From Candidatus Tharpella sp. (GTDB taxonomy: Bacteria; Desulfobacterota; Anaeroferrophillalia; Anaeroferrophillales; Tharpellaceae): a stretch of 8,303 bases of DNA. Positions 1-6,352 of this stretch are shown in pieces (the first letter of the stretch is position 1; every line of letters starts with the position of its first letter). Where the stretch lies: the NCBI GenBank assembly GCA_021163565.1, contig JAGGTT010000271.1:1-8303 (forward strand), given 5' to 3'. Made by a program: the position numbers and the translations under genes. The notes under the pieces were generated by a model, which was given only the letters and a program-made list of their open reading frames with translations, ran no database searches and was not told the DNA's origin.

Positions 1-299
1 ATACAATGTTTAATATTTTCACTGTCAAACCGAAAATTGAGCGGCACTACCCAGGCCCCGCTCCGGAGAATACCGAAATAGAGTGGCAGCCACTCCAGTG
101 AGTTCATAAAAAGATGAACCACTTTACTGCCGGGACCAATGCCCCGGGAACGAAGAAGATTGGCAATCTGGTTCGCCTGCCGGTCAAATTCCAGCCAGCT
201 TATCTCACGGCGTGTATCGTTTTCCGGATCTCTTTCAATCAGAGCTGTTTCATCCGCATACATGCGCCCGTTCCGGGCCAGAATCTCAGTAATCAGCAT
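1..299 (-). CDS. AMP-dependent acyl-CoA ligase (synthetase), N-terminal part, cut by window edge
   Basis: This minus-strand reading frame is open from an ATG at 299 to the left edge and gives 99 residues starting MLITEILARN. It matches the N-terminus of class I adenylate-forming enzymes. There is a 'REISWLEFDRQANQIANLL' block where these enzymes carry their early aromatic/helix motif, then 'GIGPGSKVVHLFMNSLEWLPLYFGIL' and 'GAWVVPLNFRF', which correspond to the conserved G-D-x-V / N-x-x-E-x-x-x-x-x-x-G-x-x-x-x-G-x-x-x-x-P-x-N segments. The family activates a carboxylic acid with ATP to an acyl-adenylate and then forms an acyl-CoA, in the cytoplasm. The P-loop-like and AMP-binding signatures lie beyond the edge, so chain-length or aromatic specificity cannot be judged. 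The start is supported by an AGGGAG Shine-Dalgarno at about 303-309. The gene is divergent from recD2. The family call is confident; the substrate is unknown. Confidence 0.86.
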   Translation of the reverse strand, partial: MLITEILARNGRMYADETALIERDPENDTRREISWLEFDRQANQIANLLRSRGIGPGSKVVHLFMNSLEWLPLYFGILRSGAWVVPLNFRFDSENIKHC

Positions 300-302
300 A
301 TA

Positions 303-309
303 ACTCCCT
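303..309 (-). promoter_or_regulatory. Ribosome binding site of the acyl-CoA ligase gene
   Basis: On the minus strand AAGGGAG precedes the ATG at 299 by a few bases. This purine-rich match fixes the start of the truncated ligase gene, and no better in-frame start is seen further upstream. Confidence 0.6.
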
Positions 310-491
310 TTAACTTTCTTATAGTGATGTATAAGTTTGAGAAAACCTGCGGAAAATTACTTTCATGGCGATACTGCAACCGTAACTTTAACCATAGGCT
401 TTAGAATTTTAGGAACATTGCAATTTTCAGGCCGTAGGCCGCACTTATACCGCAATCTTTATCCCCCGACTTTGCATTGACCTGATTCCAC

Positions 492-540
492 AATTTACCT
501 CTAAGTCGGTGAAAAACTCTTCACCGACTGGCGGTAAATT
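492..540. repeat. 49-nt interrupted palindrome upstream of recD2
   Basis: The inner arms AGTCGGTGAA (504-513) and TTCACCGACT (520-529) are perfect 10-bp inverted repeats around a 6-nt centre. The outer arms AATTTACC (492-499) and GGTAAATT (533-540) are perfect 8-bp inverted repeats, separated from the inner ones by 4 and 3 unpaired bases. Eighteen base pairs in all can form. Only a short T-run (4 T, including the arm end) follows on the plus strand, and both neighbouring genes point away from it, so it is not an obvious intrinsic terminator. It could be a dimeric-regulator operator, a structured leader of recD2, or the relic of a small repeat. Confidence 0.75.
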
Positions 541-552
541 TTCCCCGACCAG

Positions 553-574
553 TGGCGCCCTAAAAGGGTTGCCA
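553..574 (+). repeat. Small hairpin just ahead of the recD2 ribosome binding site
   Basis: TGGC (553-556) pairs with GCCA (571-574), and CCCT (558-561) pairs with AGGG (565-568), around an AAA loop with a 1/2-nt internal loop. It ends 14 bases before the AAGGT element ahead of recD2, so in an mRNA leader it would sit close to the initiation site. Whether it has any role is unknown. Confidence 0.35.
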
Positions 575-604
575 AAAGATTAACAACAAGGTAGATTAAG
601 AACC

Positions 605-2884
605 ATGACAACTATCCACTGCAAAGTCAAAAGAGTAAGCTACAGCAATGTAGAAAACGGTTATGTCGTGCTTAAGGGTGAGAGTGGCAAACGACTGATA
701 ACCGCCGTCGGCAACCTGCCTGCGGGGCTTGCCGGTGACAAGTTACAGGGAGTTGAATTCGAGTTTGACGGCCAGTGGGAGATGAGCCGGTACGGCCGCC
801 AGTTCGCATTTGTTAGAGCCCGGATCATTACCAATGAAACTTTCTATTTTCTCGCCAAGGTTGTCAAAGGTCTGGGGGATAAACTGGCCCGCAGGCTTCT
901 TGAACACTATGGGGAAAAAGAACTTACCCGGATTTTTGAAAATGAGCCGGAAAAACTTCTTGAGTTTAAGGGGATTAAAGAGAAGAAGTTAAAACAGATT
1001 CAGAGCTCATGGGAGCAACGGAAAAACCTGAGAAATCTTTCAGAATTTCTCCTGCCGCACGGCATTACCCCCAATCTTCTGATCCGCATATTCAATGCCT
1101 TGGGCGATGATGCGGTGCAAAAAATTCGTTTCAACCCCTACTCGCTGACCGAGATTCGCGGAATCGGTTTCAAAACAGCCGATGAAATCGCCCGCAAGCT
1201 TGGTCTCAGTTTTACCTCTCCGCACCGGATTGAAGCTGCGATCAACCATCTTCTGCTTGAAGCCGGAGATCAGAATGGTCACACTTATCTTGAGAGAGAA
1301 ACTTTGTCTCTGCAACTCAGCGAGCTGCTTGACGATGAAAATGAACAGGTTGACCCGAAAATTTTTACTGAAATCATTGATAAAATGGAGAAGAATGGTA
1401 AAATTGTTCTTGACCGGAAACAAAATTTTATCGCTCTGAAAGCTTTCCATTTCATGGAGAGTTTCCTTGAAAAGTTTTTCCGCGACCGCTCCCGGGAACG
1501 ATTCAAGCCGCTCTTGAAAAGCGCTGATCTTGAGCTTTTTATTGACCGGCAGCAACAACGACTCGGTTTTGATCTGGCCCCGGAGCAACGCCAAATCATC
1601 ACCACGATCGGCACCGGCAAACGCCGTCTCTATGCTCTTTCAGGCTATGCCGGTACCGGGAAATCGACAATTGCCCGGCTCATCCTCAATCTCCTGGCAG
1701 AAAATTTCTGTGAACGCAAACAGATAACCTGCTGTGCTTTTACCGGGATGGCTGCGGCTCGAGTTCGCAAATTAAGTGGTTTTCAAGCCTACACTATCCA
1801 TTCACTGCTCAGATATCAGGGTGATAATCATTTCGAATTCAACCGGGAAAAACCCCTGCCCTACAAGGTCATCCTCCTTGACGAAGCGGGCATGGTCAAT
1901 ACTCAGATCTTCTATCGTCTGACCTTAGCCGTCGCCCCGGAAACCATCTTTATCATGATCGGTGATCCAGCCCAGCTGCCGCCGATCGGTGCGGGCAATG
2001 TGTTTGCCGATATCCTCGACAAACCCTACCTCGACCATACAAGTCTGACCCGGATATTCCGCCAAAGTGAAAATTCGGTTCTGGTCTATTTTGCCAATAT
2101 TATCCGTAAAGGTGAACTGCCGCCGAATTATGAGAATAACTATGAGGATTTTATCTTCATACGGGAAGATATCCCGAATTATATGCAGTTAAAGAGAGAG
2201 CTGCCGGAAAAAGAGTTACGGGAAATCAGAGGGCTGTGTAATGACCGAATCCGCGAGCTAATCTTGGAACTGGCAGCCAAGGCGGTCACCCGCCTGAAGT
2301 TTCCAACTTGGGATTTTCAGGTTCTAACCCCGGTTCGCCGCGGTCCGCTGGGTACCGAGATTCTGAATCATCAACTTCAGAATGTGTTTAACCCGAACAG
2401 CATCTGTCAGACTGAACGTTTCGGGACGATTTTCAAGGTCGACGATAAGGTCGTGCATCTGCAGAACAAGGATATGGAGTGCGCCCGTTATCAGGTCGAT
2501 ACTTTGCCTAGTCACATCGGCAGCTGGCACCGACAACGTATTTTCAACGGTTTTGTCGGTATCATCAAAGAGATAGATCTTGACAACGAACTTTTCTATG
2601 TGGTCTATCCGGGCCCCTTGGTAGTGCGCTACAAATTTGATCAGATCCGTGACATCATTGATCTTGCCTACTGCCTGACCGTTCATAAAGCCCAGGGCAG
2701 CCAGTATAAATATGTTGCGATTCCTTTAAGCAACAGCCATTTTATGATGCTCAATAATAAATGGTTTTATACGGCCATCACCCGGGCCGAAAAAAAGGTC
2801 TACCTGATCGGTCAGCAGTATGCGTTAAAAAGAGGCTGTACAAATGTCGATACGACTATCCGCAACACTTTCTTATCATTATAG
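605..2884 (+). CDS. recD2: RecD2-type SF1B ATP-dependent DNA helicase
   Basis: This 759-residue protein has the RecD2 (YrrC) layout, close to the family's usual 700-800 residues. An N-terminal beta-rich domain (about 1-80, 'RVSYSNVENGYVVLKG') is followed by helix-hairpin-helix elements at about 86-103 ('KGLGDKLARRLLEHYG'), 121-135 and 184-200 ('RGIGFKTADEIARKLG'). The SF1 motor follows: Walker A GYAGTGKST (347-355), Walker B LLDEAG (424-429), motif III GDPAQLPP (453-460), RIFRQ (483-487), motif V TVHKAQGSQ (692-700) and motif VI YTAITRAEKK (722-731, arginine finger candidate R727). RecD2 enzymes unwind DNA 5'-3' and act in repair and fork maintenance, independently of RecBC. Motor motifs differ from the commoner RecD2 forms (usually GPGTGKTT, DEASM, GDxDQLPS), and residues about 622-646 before 'IFNGFVG' look like an insertion. 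The ATG at 605 has only a weak AAGGT about 12 bases upstream, but the protein begins at the expected family position. Confidence 0.93.
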   Translation: MTTIHCKVKRVSYSNVENGYVVLKGESGKRLITAVGNLPAGLAGDKLQGVEFEFDGQWEMSRYGRQFAFVRARIITNETFYFLAKVVKGLGDKLARRLLEHYGEKELTRIFENEPEKLLEFKGIKEKKLKQIQSSWEQRKNLRNLSEFLLPHGITPNLLIRIFNALGDDAVQKIRFNPYSLTEIRGIGFKTADEIARKLGLSFTSPHRIEAAINHLLLEAGDQNGHTYLERETLSLQLSELLDDENEQVDPKIFTEIIDKMEKNGKIVLDRKQNFIALKAFHFMESFLEKFFRDRSRERFKPLLKSADLELFIDRQQQRLGFDLAPEQRQIITTIGTGKRRLYALSGYAGTGKSTIARLILNLLAENFCERKQITCCAFTGMAAARVRKLSGFQAYTIHSLLRYQGDNHFEFNREKPLPYKVILLDEAGMVNTQIFYRLTLAVAPETIFIMIGDPAQLPPIGAGNVFADILDKPYLDHTSLTRIFRQSENSVLVYFANIIRKGELPPNYENNYEDFIFIREDIPNYMQLKRELPEKELREIRGLCNDRIRELILELAAKAVTRLKFPTWDFQVLTPVRRGPLGTEILNHQLQNVFNPNSICQTERFGTIFKVDDKVVHLQNKDMECARYQVDTLPSHIGSWHRQRIFNGFVGIIKEIDLDNELFYVVYPGPLVVRYKFDQIRDIIDLAYCLTVHKAQGSQYKYVAIPLSNSHFMMLNNKWFYTAITRAEKKVYLIGQQYALKRGCTNVDTTIRNTFLSL

Positions 2885-2923
2885 ATAGCAGACAAACACC
2901 AACAACCAGCAGCAGGTGTAGAA

Positions 2924-3067
2924 ATGGCTTTTAACAAAAGCAAGATAAATCTTATTTTAGGTAAAATTCTGATGGGACTGGGAATTGTTTTCCTGCTCTA
3001 TGTCGGATATATGTACTTCGCCTACTACTGCACCGACTGGCGAGGTAGAATCGAAAGCGTAAAATGA
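2924..3067 (+). CDS. Small single-pass membrane protein, 47 residues, unknown function
   Basis: The frame runs ATG 2924 to TGA 3065-3067 and encodes 47 residues beginning MAFNKSKINL. A well-placed AGGTG (2914-2918) lies 5 bases before the start. The N-terminus is basic (K5, K7, K14). It is followed by a continuous hydrophobic stretch at about 9-34 with 'GIVFLLYVGYMYFAYY', then a polar tail with C36, W39, R40 and R42. This is what a small inner-membrane protein with one helix looks like, probably with the basic N-terminus in the cytoplasm. It begins 39 bases after recD2 on the same strand with no terminator visible between, so cotranscription is likely. I do not recognise a family. The good Shine-Dalgarno plus coherent membrane topology argue for a real gene; the short length leaves room for chance. 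Confidence 0.6.
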   Translation: MAFNKSKINLILGKILMGLGIVFLLYVGYMYFAYYCTDWRGRIESVK

Positions 3068-3068
3068 A

Positions 3069-3083
3069 AACCGGTTCCCGGTT
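3069..3083 (-). terminator. Possible terminator of the DUF2780-like gene
   Basis: AACCGG (3069-3074) and CCGGTT (3078-3083) form a 6-bp GC-rich stem with a 3-nt loop. Read on the minus strand it is followed by TTCATTTT and lies about 20 bases after the stop of the gene at 3104-3583. On the plus strand no T-run follows. The stem is short, so the call is tentative; it abuts the stop of the small plus-strand gene. Confidence 0.45.
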
Positions 3084-3103
3084 CCGAGCCTTACTCCTGC
3101 AGC

Positions 3104-3583
3104 TTAAAAAGCAAGCGCTTTCTGTAGCAGCCCCATAGCCATTTCACTGCCGTTCTTTTTGACATAATCATAAATAACCGGCGTAAACTTATTCAGCATA
3201 TCTTTATCCATACCGAGAGCATCAAAACTGCTCAAAAGACCAGCGGCATCACCCACTGACGAACCGGTCTTCCCCCCTAATGCTGAAGCCGCACTGCCAA
3301 GCATACTTGACTTGCTGTCAGCAGTTTTAGGGGCGAACTTCTGGAGTGTCTCGACCTCAGGCACCTCTTTCTTAAGTTCCCGGTAATCGTCCTTGTCCAT
3401 CCTTTTTTCAGCCGTCTTAAAAATTGCTCCGGAACCCCCTTGGGCTTGGCTTTTGCTGACCCCAAGTTTATTAACCAAGGTACTGACCAGCCCCATATCA
3501 ATAGCTGAAGCCGAAGTCGGCATCAAAATTAACGAAAAAAACAGTAAGGCTGCAATTGATAATCCGGATATAAAGTTCTTCAT
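3104..3583 (-). CDS. Secreted DUF2780 (VcgC/VcgE-like) family protein
   Basis: The 159-residue product has a classical Sec signal peptide: MKNF, a hydrophobic core at about 6-21, then 'PTSASA' with a likely signal peptidase I cut after A27. There is no lipobox cysteine. The mature part starts with a helical block 'LVSTLVNKLGVSKSQAQGGSGAIFKTAEKRM' (about 32-62), typical of DUF2780, where the LGVS-x-x-QAxGG-x-GA pattern recurs. A variable Gly/Ala/Ser-rich linker (about 88-115) follows, then a C-terminal helical region (about 117-157). The function of this family is not established; the protein should act in the periplasm. The start is set by an AAGGAGA site (3591-3597) seven bases before ATG. 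It lies 83 bases downstream of the ChaN-like lipoprotein gene on the same strand, with no terminator seen between, so the two may form an operon. The family assignment is from memory of the motif. Confidence 0.78.
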   Translation of the reverse strand: MKNFISGLSIAALLFFSLILMPTSASAIDMGLVSTLVNKLGVSKSQAQGGSGAIFKTAEKRMDKDDYRELKKEVPEVETLQKFAPKTADSKSSMLGSAASALGGKTGSSVGDAAGLLSSFDALGMDKDMLNKFTPVIYDYVKKNGSEMAMGLLQKALAF

Positions 3584-3590
3584 TATTCAC

Positions 3591-3597
3591 TCTCCTT
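3591..3597 (-). promoter_or_regulatory. Strong Shine-Dalgarno of the DUF2780-like gene
   Basis: AAGGAGA on the minus strand, seven bases before the ATG at 3583, is a near-consensus ribosome binding site. It suggests efficient translation of this small secreted protein and supports the chosen start. Confidence 0.7.
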
Positions 3598-3666
3598 GAT
3601 CTTCTGTTAAACTTACATAACACAACTAAAACAACTATTAAAGTTTACAATAGCTTTGGTATAGCA

Positions 3667-4878
3667 CTACAATAAAATTTTTACAATATGTATTTTATTA
3701 TTTCTTTCAATTTCTAAGGTTATTATCTCACCCCTGTTTTTCCGCAAAAGTAGAATTGAGAGAGCAATAGGATCCGGCAGAGACTTACCATCGCCGGCAA
3801 TAATCAGATCTCCAACCACAAGGCCGTGCCCGGCGGCAACGCTTTCAGCTTCAACCATGACAATCCGGATGCCTTTTTCACTCTTTTCCAATCCAACTCC
3901 AAGCCGAGCCTGTTTATCTTTAAGGTTGCGATAAGGTACACACCAGAGATAATCACAGAGATACAGGGGCAAATCCGGAAAATCGACCTCCATCGTCCGG
4001 CGTTCATTTTCCACCATATCCGGTGGCGTATGGGTCAAAAGAGTGCAGTAATCAGCTTTAACAAGCTGAAAAACCCGGCGCGGCAAACCAAAACCTTGAG
4101 CTACATGAAATCCACCGGCAAAAACCACCAATATCTTATCCGCTCCCTCCGAACTCGTAAGATAATCCTTGATATTCCGGGCCATAGTCGCTTCCCAAAG
4201 TTTATGAACTTCAAGAAAGATATCGATATTTCCGTGCCCCTTGGTATGCCCTTTGAACATTGCTTGCAGGGCTTTCTCCTGATAAGGATCAGAAATTACT
4301 GTCGCCGACTTTTCCGTAATCGCAGCGGCATGCATAACCTCCATCTTTTCACTGCGACTGACATTGAGTGCCCGAACCGGGATTTGACTGGCTTTAAGAA
4401 AAGTGAAAATTTCCCGGTAGTAAACAAAATTCGCAACCCCCCAGTCGGCCGCAAAAAGACGGATGAAATCATCTTCCGTCAGCTCATTTTGCAGCCAGCG
4501 ATCGATTTTTTCCTGATTGGCATGCGATAACATCTCAAAACCAACTGCCAAGCGGTCGGGAAAACGTTGAAAAAGAGTTTTTATTACTTCAAGTTCCACC
4601 TGGTGGTCATAGATATTGTCGTGTCCTTCACCAACAAAAATTATCTTTTTATCAGCCAGGAGGTCAAAAAGTTCAGATTTCGATAAAAAAGTACCGGTCG
4701 GCAGATGGATAATCTCATCTTGCCGCATGGTACCGGGATCGACATAAGGAGATGACAGCATTTTCGTCTCAGACATGATTTCAGGTTGAACTCCAGTGCA
4801 TGAACTTAAAAATATCAGAGCAACAATTACCGACAGACATAAAATTGAGGTTTTCATAATAGGGTTGCATTTATCCAT
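3667..4878 (-). CDS. ChaN-like (haem-binding uptake, Tiki superfamily) lipoprotein with C-terminal PDZ domain
   Basis: The longest frame gives 403 residues. A second in-frame ATG at 4857 (M8, 'MKTSILCL') gives a more typical lipoprotein signal and may be the true start; neither ATG has a clear Shine-Dalgarno. The hydrophobic segment ends in the lipobox L24-S-S-C27, so the mature protein should be lipidated at C27. The ChaN-like domain spans about 65-275, with 'FVGEGHDN' (E84, H86), 'VGFEML' (E115), 'DWGVANFVYYREIF' (145-158) and 'VVFAGGFHVAQGFGLPRR' (H258). ChaN proteins are linked to iron/haem handling, and the wider fold includes TraB/Tiki-type putative metalloproteases. Residues about 324-403 form a PDZ domain with 'LGVGL' as carboxylate-binding loop and 'AAGHGLVVGDLIIAGDGKSL'. 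PDZ modules bind protein C-termini, so it may dock an envelope partner. No TonB or ABC haem system is adjacent. Confident on domains, unsure of the substrate. Confidence 0.85.
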   Translation of the reverse strand: MDKCNPIMKTSILCLSVIVALIFLSSCTGVQPEIMSETKMLSSPYVDPGTMRQDEIIHLPTGTFLSKSELFDLLADKKIIFVGEGHDNIYDHQVELEVIKTLFQRFPDRLAVGFEMLSHANQEKIDRWLQNELTEDDFIRLFAADWGVANFVYYREIFTFLKASQIPVRALNVSRSEKMEVMHAAAITEKSATVISDPYQEKALQAMFKGHTKGHGNIDIFLEVHKLWEATMARNIKDYLTSSEGADKILVVFAGGFHVAQGFGLPRRVFQLVKADYCTLLTHTPPDMVENERRTMEVDFPDLPLYLCDYLWCVPYRNLKDKQARLGVGLEKSEKGIRIVMVEAESVAAGHGLVVGDLIIAGDGKSLPDPIALSILLLRKNRGEIITLEIERNNKIHIVKILL

Positions 4879-4937
4879 ATTTTACTGTTAGAAAGCTGAC
4901 CGCTCACGAAAAGATATTTTCCATTTCCGAAACTAAT

Positions 4938-6254
4938 TTGAGTTATTATTTGAATATAGAAAAAAAAATTCCCTTTTATTACGGCTGGGTTATCGTCGCA
5001 ACCTCATTTATAACTTTAGGGGTGGCCTTCGGCGTCTGGTACTCATTTTCGGTTCTCTATATTGCGATTATAGATGATTTTTCCTGGTCGAGAGCCACAA
5101 CTGCCGGCATCTTCTCTCTCTTTACTATTTCACACTATCTCTGTGCTTTTTTAACCGGCTGGCTGATTGACCGTTTCGGGCCTCGCCTGGTAATCCCGGT
5201 TGGGGCCTTGTGGCTATCCCTCTCCTTAAATCTGCTTACCCATGCCCGAGACTTATTCGACTTTTATCTGGTTTACGGGGTCATGGCGGCAATCGGTGTC
5301 AGTCTGATCGGTTTTGTTCCCCACTCAACTTTTCTGCCGCGCTGGTTCAGCAAACGCCGGGGTCTGGCTATCGGCCTGGCCATGGCCGGAGTCGGGGTCG
5401 GGATGCTGACGATTCCACCATTAATGCAGCACCTGATCAGTCTACAAGGATGGCGCTACGCTTACCGTATATTGGCTATAATAGTGCTTTTCATTATTCC
5501 TATCAACCTCTTTTTCCAGCGCCGTGACCCACAGCAGATCGGTTTATCTCCTGATACTGCTACAACTAACCACAATAGTGATGTACAGGAAACTGTCAAA
5601 ATTAAAACTGATGATTTTCTGATCATGGATGAAAAGTGGGCCGCGACCAGCTGGACCAGCCAACGGGCTCTAAAAACAAAACGTTTCTGGTATCTGGCGG
5701 CAGGTTTTTTCTTAGGCCCTTTTGCAATCCAGGGGGTTCTTCTGCATGCCGTAGCCGGGCTAGTTGATGGAGGCATGACAGCTAAAGGTGCGGCCGCAAC
5801 CTTTGGCTTGCTGGGTGTCTGCGGTTCGGTCGGCAAAATAACTTTAGGATTTTTCGGTGATCGCTGGAATCGGGAAAAGGCAAATACGGCAGGTATGGTT
5901 GCGGCCACACTCGGAGTCCTGGCCCTGGCCGGAGTCAGCCTGCAACCACGGTTGCTGCCCTATATTTTCGCCCTCTGTTTCGGATTCGGCTATGGGGCAG
6001 TCGCTCCACTTTTTCCATCAATCGCGGCGGATATCTTTCAGGGAGAGCATTTTGGGCGAATTTTCGGCCTGCTCTCACTCAATCTCGGATTCGGCGGCGC
6101 TGCCGGAGCCTGGTTTGCCGGATATATTTTTGACCGGACAGGCTCATATCAAACAGCTTTTGTCATTGACATCATAGTTCTCTGGCTCTCCTGTGCCTCT
6201 TTCTGGCTTGCCGCCCCGCGCAAAATCCGTCTCAGTCCGAACCGTTCCGACTGA
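4938..6254 (+). CDS. Major facilitator superfamily transporter, OFA/monocarboxylate-type, non-ATG start
   Basis: A 438-residue, 12-helix MFS permease. It opens with 'PFYYGWVIVATSFITLG', the usual beginning of oxalate/formate-antiporter and monocarboxylate-type carriers. The TM2-3 loop holds motif A 'GWLIDRFGPRLV' (74-85), and the second half has the degenerate copy 'GFFGDRWNREKA' (304-315). 'GWRYAYRILA' (171-180) leads into TM6. A polar loop at about 194-250 separates the two six-helix halves. Such carriers typically move small organic anions across the cytoplasmic membrane; the substrate cannot be read from sequence. No ATG is available near the N-terminus. TTG at 4938 gives the longest plausible protein, and TTG at 4950, with a weak GAG at 4940-4942, would give one four residues shorter. 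No strong Shine-Dalgarno supports either. The gene is divergent from the ChaN-like gene with only about 60-80 bases between. Confidence 0.88.
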   Translation: MSYYLNIEKKIPFYYGWVIVATSFITLGVAFGVWYSFSVLYIAIIDDFSWSRATTAGIFSLFTISHYLCAFLTGWLIDRFGPRLVIPVGALWLSLSLNLLTHARDLFDFYLVYGVMAAIGVSLIGFVPHSTFLPRWFSKRRGLAIGLAMAGVGVGMLTIPPLMQHLISLQGWRYAYRILAIIVLFIIPINLFFQRRDPQQIGLSPDTATTNHNSDVQETVKIKTDDFLIMDEKWAATSWTSQRALKTKRFWYLAAGFFLGPFAIQGVLLHAVAGLVDGGMTAKGAAATFGLLGVCGSVGKITLGFFGDRWNREKANTAGMVAATLGVLALAGVSLQPRLLPYIFALCFGFGYGAVAPLFPSIAADIFQGEHFGRIFGLLSLNLGFGGAAGAWFAGYIFDRTGSYQTAFVIDIIVLWLSCASFWLAAPRKIRLSPNRSD

Positions 6255-6268
6255 AAGAAAATGAATTG

Positions 6269-6296
6269 TTGACAAAACCTCTGCTACCTGTCTATT
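6269..6296 (+). promoter_or_regulatory. Candidate sigma70-type promoter for plsC
   Basis: A perfect -35 hexamer TTGACA (6269-6274) is followed after 16 bases by TCTATT (6291-6296), a 4/6 match to the -10 consensus. It lies in the 98-base gap after the MFS gene and would give plsC its own transcript with a leader of roughly 50 nt. The weak -10 and off-optimal spacing keep confidence modest. Confidence 0.4.
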
Positions 6297-6352
6297 TCAG
6301 ATCAGATAATGATGGCATCGCAAAAACCTTAAAATTTTTCAACTGAGTCTAT

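Larger units (their letters stand above)
300..604. other. Divergent intergenic region between acyl-CoA ligase and recD2
   Basis: These 305 bases carry no convincing coding sequence. A plus-strand frame overlaps it (114-404), but most of that frame is antisense to the ligase gene. The region must contain the promoters for both flanking genes. It is AT-rich near the ligase start, and holds a 49-nt interrupted palindrome (492-540) and a smaller hairpin (553-574) on the recD2 side. A weak sigma70-like pair, TTGACC at 477-482 and TCTAAG at 500-505 with 17-bp spacing, could serve recD2 (5/6 and 4/6 matches), but such pairs are common by chance. No tRNA or known riboswitch was recognised. Confidence 0.6.

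Noticed and set aside
114..404. 96-residue plus-strand frame at the left end
   Set aside because: About two thirds of it is antisense to the acyl-CoA ligase, whose protein sequence is clearly recognisable. It has no good ribosome binding site and no family resemblance.
429..439. GGCC-gta-GGCC small inverted repeat in the recD2 upstream region
   Set aside because: A four-base self-complementary sequence with a 3-nt loop is too short to claim as a structure or site.
1040..1594. 184-residue minus-strand frame inside recD2
   Set aside because: It is antisense to an intact helicase with ordered motifs; composition is a mirror of the helicase codons and no domain is recognisable.
3826..4530. 234-residue plus-strand frame
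   Set aside because: Wholly antisense to the ChaN-PDZ gene, which has clear conserved motifs. The plus-strand product is basic, low in structure and matches nothing known to me.
4908..4921. GAAAA-gata-TTTTC palindrome between the divergent ChaN-like and MFS genes
   Set aside because: Five-base A/T-dominated arms are expected by chance in AT-rich intergenic DNA; there is no second copy to support an operator.
5462..5908. 148-residue minus-strand frame inside the MFS gene
   Set aside because: Antisense shadow of a 12-helix transporter; no start signal or domain seen.
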